In this document: positions 8,574 to 17,259 of the stretch, one piece after another | Layout of the letters: the number at the start of each line of letters is the position of its first letter | How positions within the stretch are numbered: the first letter of the stretch is position 1 | From: Pseudonocardiales bacterium | GTDB lineage: Bacteria > Actinomycetota > Actinomycetes > Mycobacteriales > Pseudonocardiaceae | Direction of reading: 5' to 3' | Length of the DNA stretch: 59,538 nt | Assembly (NCBI GenBank): GCA_003244245.1 | Contig: QHBY01000571.1 | Coordinates: 1-59,538, forward strand | The notes under the pieces: model-generated | Told to the model about the DNA's origin: nothing | Seen by the model: the letters and a program-made list of their open reading frames with translations, nothing else | The model's database searches: none | Program-made: the position numbers and the translations under genes

Positions 8574-8777
8574 ATGCCGTTGAAGGTGGGCGAAATGGTC
8601 AAACTGCTGGAAGGCGACGGGTGGTACCTCGTCCGGGTTCGAGGCAGCCATCGGCATTACCGCCATGCGACCAAGCCGGGCACAGCCACAGTGGCCGGCA
8701 AGCCCAGCGAGACGTTGCGGCCGATGACCGAGAAGAGCATCCTGAGGCAGACCGGTATTAGGAGGGCCCAGCAGTGA
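8574..8777 (+). CDS. hicA: HicA-family mRNA interferase toxin
   Basis: A 67-residue protein with the dsRBD-like HicA fold: MPLKVGEMVKLLEGDGW, then RVRGSHRHYRHATKPG with the catalytic-type His in GSHRHY. A basic C-terminus follows (EKSILRQTGIRR). The length is normal. It overlaps hicB by 4 nt. Confidence 0.9.
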   Translation: MPLKVGEMVKLLEGDGWYLVRVRGSHRHYRHATKPGTATVAGKPSETLRPMTEKSILRQTGIRRAQQ

Positions 8778-8992
8778 GCGGATACGTCGTCGTCGTTGAG
8801 GGTGACGAAGCTGGTGGTTTCAGCGCATGGAGCCCTGATCTCTTGGGCTGCGTCGCCGCCGCTGCGACTCACGAGGAATGCGTCGCCCTGATGCGTGACG
8901 CGATCGCCGGCCACCTGGAGGTCATGCGCGAGCACGGCGACCCCATCCCGGTGCCCTCGGCGATCGACGCCTTCACCGTCGTCGCGGCCTGA
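8774..8992 (+). CDS. hicB: HicB-family antitoxin
   Basis: A 72-residue protein starting with GTG inside the hicA stop. The sequence (GYVVVVEGDEAGGFSAWSPD, then LLGCVAAAATHEECVALM) is the partial RNase H-like fold of HicB. There is no extra C-terminal DNA-binding domain, so autoregulation may be weak or use the short tail. The pair looks intact. Confidence 0.9.
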   Translation: MSGYVVVVEGDEAGGFSAWSPDLLGCVAAAATHEECVALMRDAIAGHLEVMREHGDPIPVPSAIDAFTVVAA

Positions 8993-9015
8993 ACCGCGAC
9001 AAGCCTCCATCGCCA

Positions 9016-9525
9016 CTATGCGCGTGCCTCGTGCAGGCCCTTGGTAGCCAGCTGGTCGGCGCGCTCGTTCTCCGGGTGTCCGGCATGGCCCTTGACCCAG
9101 TGCCACTGCACCTGATGTCGGTGCACCGCGGTGTCTAAACGCTGCCACAGGTCGGCGTTTTTGACCGGCTGCTTGCCAGTGGTCTGCCAGCCGTTTCTCT
9201 TCCATCGCGGTAGCCACTTGGTTACGCCGTCCAGCACGTACTTGCTATCGGTGTGCAAACGGACCGCCGCCGGCCGGGCCAGGCTTTCCAACGCTCGGAT
9301 CGGGGCCATCAGCTCCATCCGGTTGTTGGTGGTCTCGCTCGGCTCGCCGCCATAGATCTCCTTTTCGCGCGTGCCATACCTCAGAACGGCGCCCCATCCG
9401 CCCGGCCCCGGATTGCCGCTACATGCACCGTCTGTATAAATGTCCACAGCCTGCTTGGCTCCCTGGTCCTCCACACCGGCAACATACCGAACCTGATCCG
9501 GGGTCTCTCCTGCCCAATCCTTCAT
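9016..9525 (-). CDS. rnhA: ribonuclease HI
   Basis: RNase HI, which removes RNA from RNA-DNA hybrids. All four catalytic acidic residues are visible: Asp in [17 protein letters not shown], Glu in [10 protein letters not shown], Asp in [11 protein letters not shown] and Asp in [11 protein letters not shown]. The basic handle region ([12 protein letters not shown]) is present. The ATG at 9525 gives 169 residues; GTG codons at 9474 or 9444 are also possible, because the RNase H fold begins only at about residue 27. Confidence 0.88.
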   Translation of the reverse strand: MKDWAGETPDQVRYVAGVEDQGAKQAVDIYTDGACSGNPGPGGWGAVLRYGTREKEIYGGEPSETTNNRMELMAPIRALESLARPAAVRLHTDSKYVLDGVTKWLPRWKRNGWQTTGKQPVKNADLWQRLDTAVHRHQVQWHWVKGHAGHPENERADQLATKGLHEARA

Positions 9526-9885
9526 GTAACGGATGGGTCGATCGGGTGAGGGCTAGACGGTGAAAATTGTGAGCTGGGATCCAGCGCCGCCAGCTCGTCA
9601 GGATAGGCGCTCAGCACGTGACGTAGATCGTCGTCGGCCGAGTGGATCCCGCCCCGGTCCGCGCGGTTGCTCGCGGTGAGAGCGCCCAGGCGCAGCAGCT
9701 GGATGACCGTCAGCAGCAGCTCCGGGTCGTCCGTGGCGGGATCGAAGGCCATTACGATCTGGCGCGAGCCCAGACAGCGCACCGTGCCGCCGTTGTTCTG
9801 CGCGGGTTCACGGACCAGGCCCAGCGACGCTGCCGCGCCGCGGTTGCCCTCGGTCTCGTCGAGGTAGTCGTTCCACGTGGGCCGG
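9522..9885 (-). pseudogene. paralogue (copy 2) of the 6.0-kb protein, truncated and fused to a VapC tail
   Basis: The frame enters at about 9885 without a start and reads TWNDYLDETEGNRGAAASLG, then VRCLGSRQIVMAFDPATDDP. It continues LLLTVIQLLRLGALTASNRA, matching copy 1 at 6031. At about 9620 it switches to HVLSAYPDELAALDPSS, which looks like a VapC C-terminus (compare TSDPDDLTALDP at 5.3 kb). Both the N-terminus and the true C-terminus are missing. The 5' break coincides with the 5' break of the opposite-strand hsdR remnant. Confidence 0.55.
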
Positions 9886-9889
9886 TGGG

Positions 9890-11057
9890 AGTGGTCATCT
9901 CCAGGACTATGCGACGGACCGGATCAAGGTCGTGTACTCCGGCACACCTGCCGACAAGCCTCCCGTGGTGAACCACGTGCGACGGGACTCTCAGAACGCC
10001 GCGATCAAGGAACGGCTAAGGAATGAAGACGACGAGCTTGAGATCGTGATCGTCAAGGACATGATGCTCACCGGATACGACTCGCCGCCGCTGCACACCC
10101 TGTACCTCGACCGACCGCTCAAGGGTGCCTTGCTCATGCAGACGCTCGCCCGGGTCAACCGCACCTACCGCGGCAAGGAGGACGGCCTGCTCGTCGCCTA
10201 TGCACCGTTGGCCGACAACCTGCAGAAAGCCCTCTCCGAGTACACGCAGAACGACCAGAATCACAAGCCTCTCGGGCGCAACATCGAAGCAGCTGCGCTC
10301 ACCGAGAGCCTGGTCGCGACCATCCGGGGGCTGCTCACCGGTTACGACTTCAAGGCCGCTCTCAATGCCGGTGGTCCCCGCGCGTTCGTGAAGGACGCGC
10401 ACGCGACGGTCAGCTACCTGCGTGATGTAGCGACCGCAGGCAACCAGGTGGCCGAAGGGGAGGAGACGCTCGCCGTCCGCTTCCGCAAGCTGTCCAGCCA
10501 GCTGGCCCGAGCGTGGGCGATCTGCGGAGGCAGCGAAACCTTGGCCCACCTGCACCCCGAAGTGCGGTTCTACGAAGAGGTCCGGGTCTGGATGGCGAAG
10601 TTCGACGCCGACGATCGTCAGTCCCGCGGTGAGCCCATTCCCGAGGAGATCCAACGATCACTGGGACAGCTCATCGCGGAATCGACAGTCTCCGGGGAAG
10701 TCCTCGACATCTACGACGCGGCCGGGATGCCCAAACCGGCCCTGAGCACGGTTCTCCCCACCGCTGAACTCCGACGAACTCGCCTTCTACGACGCCGTCG
10801 CCCAGAACGAGTCGGCGGTGGCCCAGCAGGGCGAAGACGTCCTCGCCAAGATCGCGCGTGAACTGGTCGCGGTCATGCGCCGCGACGTGCGAACAGACTG
10901 GACCGTGCGCGACGACGTCCGAGCCAAGCTGCGCTCGTCGATCAAACGGCTGCTCGTCAGCCACGGCTACCCCCCGGACAAGCAGCCCGTAACGATCAAG
11001 CTCGTGCTGGAGCAGATGGAGTCGATCGCCCCGCGATACGCCGGAGAACGCACCTGA
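9890..11057 (+). pseudogene. hsdR: type I restriction enzyme R subunit, C-terminal remnant
   Basis: The frame opens at about 9890 with YATDRIKVVYSGTPADKP, then VIVKDMMLTGYDSPPLHTLY and DRPLKGALLMQTLARVNRTY. These are late helicase motifs of HsdR (motifs V and VI, with the conserved LTGFDAP-like and QxxxRxNR-like parts). The N-terminal nuclease and Walker motifs are absent. At about 10,755-10,775 a frameshift separates GMPKPALS from LNSDELAFYDAVAQNES, which runs on to the normal C-terminal helices and stop at 11057. No hsdM or hsdS lies nearby. The gene cannot make an active restriction subunit. Confidence 0.85.
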
Positions 11058-11149
11058 CGCGATTCATGGCCTGAGCGGCTCCGCTCTCGGTTCGGCGTTG
11101 AGCGTGCGACTGTCGTGCGTCGGGCCGTCGGCTCCGAGTGGCTATCAGC

Positions 11150-11533
11150 CTATTTCGTGCCCGGGTTCTGCGGCTCCGCTTGCTCCACGACTCGCCTCAG
11201 TTCCTTATCCAGTTCGGCCACAAGACGACGGGCCTTCGCCATGTTGACTCGCTGGCGCGGCACCGGCGCAGCGACGGGAGCGGCCTCTGCAGCTGCGGCG
11301 CACACTGCGCGGATCCAATCCGACATGCTCATCCCGGCGCGCTCGGCGACCGCCCGGATCGCGCTGGCCTCGTTCGGGGGGAGCCGGAACGACATGGAAA
11401 CCGACAGCGGTTGCGCGATGTCAACCTCGACCTCCTGGAGGTCGGCGTCGTCTCCGAGCGGGTTGTCGCGGTGAGCGTACTGGTAGTCGGCGAGTTCGGC
11501 GTCGGTCATGATGTCGAAGTCAGGTTGAATCAT
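11150..11533 (-). CDS. CopG/RHH-like antitoxin of a BrnT-type locus
   Basis: A 127-residue protein starting at ATG 11533. It has an acidic N-terminus (MTDAELADYQYAHRDN) and a central RHH-like part (SVSMSFRLPPNEASAIRAVA, then ERAGMSMSDWIRAV). The C-terminal helix is charged. Its start overlaps the end of the toxin frame at 11520-11771, the usual toxin-first order of brnT/brnA. Intact, whereas its toxin has a premature stop. Confidence 0.65.
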   Translation of the reverse strand: MIQPDFDIMTDAELADYQYAHRDNPLGDDADLQEVEVDIAQPLSVSMSFRLPPNEASAIRAVAERAGMSMSDWIRAVCAAAAEAAPVAAPVPRQRVNMAKARRLVAELDKELRRVVEQAEPQNPGTK

Positions 11534-11771
11534 CAGTCCTCCTATGCACTGATCGGCCGGCAGAGCGGCTGGGGGCGTGATAGCGGAAGTTGACGCGGAC
11601 TGGGCGACCGCCATCGGTGCGGCCGAAGGCGCACTAGACCGCGGAGCGGTTCTTGCGGTTGCGGCTGATGCGCGGCTCGTTCGCGAACACCTGCACGATC
11701 TCGTCAGCGGAGATGCCGTGGTTCGTAGCGTGGGCGGTGTTGCCGCTGAGGTCCACCTGCTCAATCCGCAC
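11520..11771 (-). pseudogene. BrnT-like toxin with in-frame amber stop
   Basis: From GTG 11771 the frame reads VRIEQVDLSGNTAHATNHGI then SADEIVQVFANEPRISRNRK. This is the BrnT-type pattern of an N-terminal His motif followed by VFANEPRI. A TAG at 11634-11636 ends it after 45 codons. In the same frame the sequence carries on as CAFGRTDGGRPVRVNFRYHA to a stop at 11520, giving an 83-codon gene of normal length if the stop is read through. This is a point substitution, not an indel. Confidence 0.65.
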
Positions 11772-11851
11772 GCGTTCCCCTCTACTCCAGTGTATTACAT
11801 CAACCTAGCGCACACGTATGACGTTGTATTGAGTGACTCAGCGCCCGCGCC

Positions 11852-12109
11852 GTGGTCTGCAGGGTCGTGCACAACGAGGCTTCGGCAGGTCGGTTCACTG
11901 TGGAGTGCCTGCAACCTGACCTGTACGCCGGGGTGACACGGCTGCAACGCTACGGCCCGAACGGCGCATGCCAGGGCGCAGTGTCGACCGGTGCCGTCGC
12001 CGCCGCCGGCTACGTGGCACTCGCGCTGGTCGCGTGGGAGCTGGCCAACCCGTTCACGACTTGGTGGGCTGCCCACCCGCAGTACCACCGCGACAACGCC
12101 GCGGCCTGA
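11852..12109 (+). CDS. hypothetical small protein with one hydrophobic segment
   Basis: An 85-codon frame from GTG 11852, ending 24 nt before the XRE regulator remnant. It contains a hydrophobic stretch (GAVAAAGYVALALVAWELA). I recognise no family. Codon position bias is in keeping with coding DNA and no better frame covers the region, but it could be spurious. Its position suggests it was co-transcribed with the regulator gene downstream. Confidence 0.35.
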   Translation: MVCRVVHNEASAGRFTVECLQPDLYAGVTRLQRYGPNGACQGAVSTGAVAAAGYVALALVAWELANPFTTWWAAHPQYHRDNAAA

Positions 12110-12133
12110 CCTGGCCGCAGACGGAAGGAGACC

Positions 12134-12967
12134 ATGGGGGGACGACCCGGCGGACACGACGAGCTGTCCCGCGCACTGCGCGAACTCCGTCAAGCCGCCC
12201 ACCTGTCGACCCGAGTCGCCGCAGAACGAACCGGTTTTTCCGCCGCGAAGATCTCCCGGGTGGAGCGCGGCATCAACGTACCCACCGAGATCGACGTCGC
12301 CGCACTCGTGCACGCATACCAGGCGCCCCCCGAGGTCCGAACCCACCAGCATCGCCCGCGATATCCGGGCCGAGCACCGCCCCGTGGTGATGGCCCGCGG
12401 CAAAGGCCATCCCTCAGCGTTCCAGGAACGGTCGACCCGCATCGAAGCCACCACCGAGCACCTGACCACCTTCACCCCTACCGTGGTGCCCGGGCTGCTG
12501 CAAACCGAGGCCTACATGCGTGCACTGGTGGCCTACCGTGAGCTGCCGCCGGCGGAGGTCGACAAGTTCGTCGCTTCGCGCGCCAGGAGCGACTGAGAGA
12601 CCCCCACCGGTTCACCCAGATCACCACGGAAGGCGCGCTCAGGTGGCGGGCCGGCAGCCCAGAGGACATGGCCGAGCAAGTCGATCGGATCGTCGCTGCC
12701 ACCCGGCTACCCACCGTCCTGGTGGGCATCATCGCGTGGGGGACCCGGGCGCCGGTGTTCCCCTTGCACGGCTGGGACCTCCACGACCAGCGCGCGGTCA
12801 TCTACGGCACCGCTGACGCGACCGCCGTGCTGACCGAACCCGGGGACGTGGCCCGATACGTCATGCTCACCGCAGCTGTGGAACGGATCGCTGTGTGGGA
12901 CGACGCGGCTCGCGCGGTGCTCGCACGCATTAGCGACCAGTACCGGGAATCCGGCGATCTCGACTGA
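12134..12967 (+). pseudogene. XRE-family regulator with DUF5753 domain, two frameshifts
   Basis: The N-terminal helix-turn-helix is clear (LSRALRELRQAAHLSTRVAA, then FSAAKISRVERGINVPTEID). The frame is lost at about 12,325-12,345 and resumes as ARDIRAEHRPVVMARGKGHP and VVPGLLQTEAYMRALVAY, the start of DUF5753. It shifts back at about 12,580 to RQERLRDPHRFTQI and runs to a normal C-terminus at 12967. The unshifted frames hit stops. Full-length relatives are about 280 residues, as here after repair. These proteins are common orphan regulators in actinobacteria. Confidence 0.8.
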
Positions 12968-13064
12968 CCGGCCGGCAACCAGTCGCTGGACAGCACCAGT
13001 ACCTTTGAGATCGGCTAGGTCCTCATTGCGAAGCGAGATCGCCAGGACAGCGATTCTGTCGGCT

Positions 13065-13484
13065 TCATCGGGCGAGTAGGCGGACGGGCTGACCCGTCGC
13101 TGCAGTGTGGAGCCGTTCGTCGGCGGTCACGAGAACGGCGTCGAAGTCCCTCGCCAGGAGCACGTATAGCGCGTCGTACGCCGTGATCCCCCATTCGAGT
13201 GAGGCAGGGAGGCACCGGAACCACCGCCCCGCCCCACCTACGAAGGTGAGTTCTAGATGTGTGATCGCTTCGAGTGCCGCACAGGCGTCCTCAACGGTCA
13301 ACACTTTCTGAGCGACTCTCTTTCGCAGCCCGTTGGCCACCTCACCGACGAGATGCTCCGGTGCCAACAGTGCGACCTCGCCGGCGGCCATCTCGTCAAG
13401 CAACGTGGCCGCCTCAACGCTGCCGGGTTCGGTCACGACCCACTTCAGCGCTACTGAGGCGTCAACGACCAGCGACCGGCTCAA
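13065..13484 (-). CDS. vapC: VapC-type PIN-domain toxin
   Basis: A 139-residue PIN protein: first Asp in LVVDASVALKWVV, Glu in HLVGEVANGLRKR, and the acidic block ITAYDALYVLLARDFDAVLV followed by TADERL. All metal-binding positions are present. It overlaps the FitA-like antitoxin gene by 4 nt. Confidence 0.88.
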   Translation of the reverse strand: MSRSLVVDASVALKWVVTEPGSVEAATLLDEMAAGEVALLAPEHLVGEVANGLRKRVAQKVLTVEDACAALEAITHLELTFVGGAGRWFRCLPASLEWGITAYDALYVLLARDFDAVLVTADERLHTAATGQPVRLLAR

Positions 13485-13735
13485 CCGGATCGTTCTCTAT
13501 CCTCACGGACCAGCTCCTCGGCGAGCTGGGCACCCGCACCGAGATGCGTTCGTCGCCGAATCGCTCGCAGCCGGTCGATTGCCTCATTGCGTCCCGCTCC
13601 GGACTGCTCACCCTGCAACGCAGCGCGCAGGATCGCGACAGCTTCGGCGGACATCGACCGCCCCTGCGCTTCGGCCCGCTGCCGCAGCCACAGGTGGACT
13701 TCAGGTGGAAGCTTGCGCACATGAAGCTCCGCCAC
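13481..13735 (-). CDS. vapB: FitA-like ribbon-helix-helix antitoxin
   Basis: An 84-residue protein starting MAELHVRKLPPEVHLWLRQR, with GRSMSAEAVAILRAAL as the second helix. This is the FitA/Arc-type RHH that pairs with PIN toxins. The basic-acidic C-terminal tail (RAIRRRTHLGAG) binds the toxin groove in relatives. The gene is intact. Confidence 0.85.
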   Translation of the reverse strand: MAELHVRKLPPEVHLWLRQRAEAQGRSMSAEAVAILRAALQGEQSGAGRNEAIDRLRAIRRRTHLGAGAQLAEELVREDRERSG

Positions 13736-13809
13736 GGGACCAGACTAGTCCCACACCGGTTCCATGCGGTGGTGGCCGCGCTGCTGCTCCAACGGTAACG
13801 TGGCGGGAG

Positions 13810-13839
13810 CTCGGCCCCCGCCGGGCGGCGGGGGCCGAG
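13810..13839 (-). terminator. GC-rich hairpin downstream of the Rpf-like gene
   Basis: A perfect 13-bp stem (CTCGGCCCCCGCC / GGCGGGGGCCGAG) with a GGGC loop, 46 bp beyond the stop of the gene at 13885. It lacks a T-run, as usual in high-GC actinobacteria. It lies between two genes on the same strand and would end the Rpf transcript before the VapBC locus. Confidence 0.7.
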
Positions 13840-13884
13840 TGCGGTGCGGCCGGTGTCAGCAAACTCCTGCCCTGTTGTGCAGTA

Positions 13885-14232
13885 TCAGCGGAGCCCGGCC
13901 TTTCTGGAACAGGTTGGCCATGCGCTCCAACCCTGCGCGTGGAGCACCTTCTGGGCGACGGCGATCTGCTGCGCCCGGGAGGCCTGGCTGGCGGTGCTTG
14001 CGTAGGCCCCGCCACCGAACGACCGCCAGGTGCTGGAGGCGAACTGCAGCCCACCGGAATACCCATTGCCGCTGTTGGTGCTCCAGTTACCGCCGCTCTC
14101 GCACTGGGCCACGCTATCCCACGGGTCCTGGCGCATCGGGGACGCCAGGGCCGGTGCTGCCAGTACCAACGGAGCCGTCAGCGCAGCCGCGGCAATACCA
14201 ATACGTGCGAGTAATCGGGAGGTCCTCGTCAT
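13885..14232 (-). CDS. Rpf-like transglycosylase-fold cell wall enzyme
   Basis: A 115-residue secreted protein. The signal peptide runs from MTRTSRLLAR to an ALA-S cleavage site near residue 31. The mature part is a minimal Rpf domain: DPWDSVAQCESGGNW carries the catalytic Glu, followed by GNGYSGGLQFASSTWRSFGG. Rpf enzymes cleave peptidoglycan glycan strands and help resuscitate dormant cells. No LysM or other wall-binding domain is present. GGAG lies about 10 nt before the ATG. A long leader with a probable riboswitch lies upstream. Confidence 0.9.
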   Translation of the reverse strand: MTRTSRLLARIGIAAAALTAPLVLAAPALASPMRQDPWDSVAQCESGGNWSTNSGNGYSGGLQFASSTWRSFGGGAYASTASQASRAQQIAVAQKVLHAQGWSAWPTCSRKAGLR

Positions 14233-14254
14233 GGTTTATTCTCCGTGAAACGCG

Positions 14255-14405
14255 CACACGCCCGCCCGGTTCGGAAATACCCCGTAGGATTCGGGTCCCA
14301 CATAGACCGATTCACCAGGCTGCGCCCCTGTCCCGATTCGGGGTGAGTTTGTGGTATCCGGGACCGAGGGACAGGGTTCTGCGCGCCGGGTCCGGATTCC
14401 CGCAC
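14255..14405 (-). promoter_or_regulatory. probable ydaO-type c-di-AMP riboswitch in the rpf leader
   Basis: The leader of the Rpf-like gene contains, in RNA order, a GGGACAGGGGCGCAGCC block, then GGTGAATC (complement of 14309-14316) and GACCCGAATCC (complement of 14287-14297), with G/C-rich pairing segments around them. These resemble the conserved core of the ydaO/yuaA RNA, which binds c-di-AMP and is known upstream of rpf genes in Streptomyces and mycobacteria. Position, strand and the GGTGAATC/GACCC pair support the call. A covariance-model search was not possible. Confidence 0.6.
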
Positions 14406-14891
14406 CAAGGTGGTTCCTTCGAGCGGGACTAGGTCGACCGTACGGATCGCCATGGCTGATGCAAGGGGGTGACGGTCGGAGCCGCCGGGAAGGTGCCTCG
14501 CCATACAACTGTTACTCAGCGCGACAATTATCAGCGTTTCCCCAGGTCGACCGCTGATGATAAAGGCCCTTTGCGAACGCGATATGCCGGATTTGTGAGC
14601 CGTCCGGCGACAAGGCGAATCACCCGTTCGGACGCGGTGCAAAGGGTCTAATTCGGCTTTCGGGGCCGCTCAGTGCGCGGCTGGTGTGGCGGGCTCCCAG
14701 CTAGTTGGCGTGATGGCTGTCACCATTGTGGGTGACTCTGCCCGCCGTTCCGGGGGCAACACCACCATGATCATCAACTGTGCGCCGACGGCAACTTAAA
14801 AAGGCGTTGAGGCACGGAAATCGTGATCAAGACCACTATTGGGCCGGCGCTCACGGTTTTCCGCCGTTGGAGTTCGAGACACGGTTGATCG
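14406..14891. other. intergenic region, no gene seen
   Basis: About 490 bp between the rpf leader and the decayed BTAD regulator. No frame here looks coding and no tRNA or repeat stands out. It must hold the rpf promoter (reading left), probably around 14,420-14,560 where the sequence is more AT-rich, and a former promoter for the regulator (reading right). Confidence 0.5.
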
Positions 14892-16892
14892 GTGGCAGCC
14901 GTTACTGAGCTGTTATCGAAACTCCGCAGCGGGCGAAATCCGGGCTACCGTCCTGCTGTGCAGGCGAGAGTCTTCGGCGGCCTGCGGGTCGGCGGGCTGA
15001 CCGACGCCGAGGTCGGCTCGCGCAAGGCCCGCACGCTGCTGGCCGTCCTTCTGCTGGTGCTCGTCAGCCGGTTGCGCCGGCTGCACGGCCCGGACGCAGT
15101 GCAGCGCATCGGCGAAGGCTACGCGGCGGGCCTGCTCGCCACCGACCTCATCGAGTTCGAGGCCCGCGCCGCCGACGCCCAGGCCCGGCTGGCGGCGGGG
15201 GAGGTCGGGGCCGCGCTAGCCTCGGCGCGCGCGGCGCTGGAGCTGTTCGATGCAGGCCCGCTGCTCGGCGCCGAGACCGGGACTGGTTGGAGGCCGAGCG
15301 CGCCACCCTGGCCCGCCGGCTGGCCAGGGTGCAGCTGGTGGCGGCCACCGGCGCGCTGGCCATCGGGAACCCGCTGGCCGCGCTCGGTGCCGCCGAGCAG
15401 GCACTGGACCATGATCCGTACGACGAGCCGTTGCCCTGCATGCCCGGATCCTGCGCGGTGAGGGGCGGCCGGAGCCGGGGTCGGATCGGTCGGAGGCGGT
15501 GGCCGGCCGGGAAGACGAGCTAAGCCGTCTGCACGGGCTGTTGCACGCCGACGCGCCCGAGCGCACGGTGCTTGTCGTCGGCGAGCCGGGCATCGGCAAG
15601 AGCGCGCTGCTGGCGGCGTTCCTCGCCGGCGCCCGCGGGCGCGCCGTCGCCCTGGCCGGGCGTTGCGATCCGTTGGGCCGTGATCTGCCGCTTCAGCCGC
15701 TGCTGGACGGGCTGGAGGTGCTGCTGCGCGGCTTCGGCCGCGATCGCGCCTCCGAGGTGCTCGGCGCCGACGCCGGGTGCTCGAGCCGCTGCTCGGTGTA
15801 GGCTACGCCACCCGTCCGGCGCGTCAGTTCCGGTGCCCGCGGATCCGGGGGAGGCACTGGGCCGGCTGGTCGCCGCGCTGCTGCGGGTCGTGGAGCGGGC
15901 TGGATCCGGTGCTGATGGCGCCCCGGTGCTCATCGTCGTCGACGACCTGCACCTGGCTGGCCCGAGCACCGTGGAGTGGCTGCGTTTCGCCGCTAGGCGC
16001 AGCCAGCGGCTGCGCCTGGTGCTCGCCAGCCGGCCCACGCCGGTGCCGGTGCCCGACGGCGCGCGGCGCATCGAGCTGGGGCCGCTGGACCTGGCCGCCG
16101 CTGGCCAGCTGGTCGAAGTCCGCACCGGCGCACCGGTGGATGCGGCTCGGCTCGAGGCTCTCTGGGCCCGCTCCGGAGGCAACCCGCTATTGCTGCATGC
16201 GCTGGCCACGGCATCAGCCGACGCCACCGTCCCGGCCGGCGTGCGGGAAGTAGTCGACGGATTGTTGGAATCCTTTGGCGGCGCCGCCGCGACGGTGCGG
16301 GCGGCCGCTGAGCGCAACGCGGCCGCCGCGCAGACCGTCGACCCCGCCGCGCCGGCCGAACCGGAAATCCAGGGCCGCCTCGACCTGGTCGATATCGCGC
16401 TGCTGAGCGGCGAGGTGGACCGGGCCGCCCGGCTGCTGTCCCAGGTTGAGCTGCAGCCGCTGGACAGCGGCACGATGGTCTGGCATCAGCGCGAGCGACA
16501 CGGGCTACTGACCGCACGGATCGCGCTGGCCGCCGGAGACCGGGCCGGCGCCGCCGGGGCGGCCACCGAGGTGTGCGCCTCAGCGGGCCGGGCGCGGCAG
16601 CATCCGGCACGAGCTGGTGGCCCGGCTGCTCGTGGCCTGCGCGGTCGCCGGTGCAGGCAGCACCCCAGGCGACGGCGCCGGGCGGGCCGCAGTGGCTGAC
16701 CTGTTGACCCGGCTGGACCGGACCTCCGGGCTGGAGGCGTGGCGATGGACAGCGCTGGCCGCCCAGCATCTCGGTATCGACCGATGGTGGGACCTCGCCG
16801 AGCGGCAGGTCGACGTCCTGGCCGGGCGATCCGGCGAGCACGCGGCAACGTTGCGGTCGTTCGCCCGGCGCTGGCTGGACGCCTGGCGGTGA
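14892..16892 (+). pseudogene. BTAD/AAA-ATPase transcriptional regulator (AfsR/SARP-like), heavily decayed
   Basis: Recognisable pieces in order: start of the winged-helix part (VFGGLRVGGLTD, SRKARTLLAVLLL), then the BTAD helices (DAVQRIGEGYAAGLL, AGEVGAALASARAALELFD). A frame change follows (LEAERATLARRLARVQLV), then an ATPase with Walker A VVGEPGIGKSALL at about 15,580 and Walker B VLIVVDDLHL at about 15,930. TPR-like helices run to LRSFARRWLDAWR at 16892. Most of the DNA-binding domain is missing, apparently by deletion near 15,050. At least four frame changes occur (about 15,285, 15,450, 15,780-15,840 and 16,600). Relatives are about 1,000 residues; here about 660 codons remain. Confidence 0.82.
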
Positions 16893-16920
16893 ACCAGCGC
16901 CAGGCCCGCATCACGGCAAG

Positions 16921-17259
16921 TCAGGTAGGGGCGATGACGTCGACGGTGGGGAAGTAGGTGCGGTAGCGGGCCGCATCTCGGGTGAGCAGCTGTAACCCGA
17001 GCACCGCGGCGGTGTGCGCCGATGAAGAAGTCAGAAAGGATCGAGGCTCGCCGGCCGCCGCGGTTCCGGTACGTGCTTCGATCATTGAGAACCGGTAGGC
17101 CACCTCGCCATAGACGATCTGGTTGATCAGTACGGGACCCCGGTCGAGCACCTCGGCGAGCCGGGCCCGCGATCAGGTGAACCACTGCTGGTCCTGGGTG
17201 AACAGGTCGAGCAGCACATTCGAATCGACCAGCGTCGCCGGTCTGTGTTCAGCTGCCAC
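16921..17259 (-). pseudogene. VapC toxin with in-frame TGA, deletion and frameshifts
   Basis: From a GTG overlapping the antitoxin stop the frame reads ATLVDSNVLLDLFTQDQQWF and then meets TGA where a Trp would fit (FT*SRARLAEVL). The same frame continues VLDRGPVLINQIVYGEVAYR. Next, sequence is missing and the frame shifts (YRNRGGRRASILSDFFIGAH lies in another frame). It shifts back for GLQLLTRDAARYRTYFP and a normal C-terminus. One substitution, one deletion and two indels in one gene make real decay likely. Confidence 0.8.

Noticed and set aside
14229-14642. Minus-strand frames upstream of the Rpf-like gene
   Set aside because: They overlap the probable riboswitch and show no domain; the region is better read as a leader RNA.
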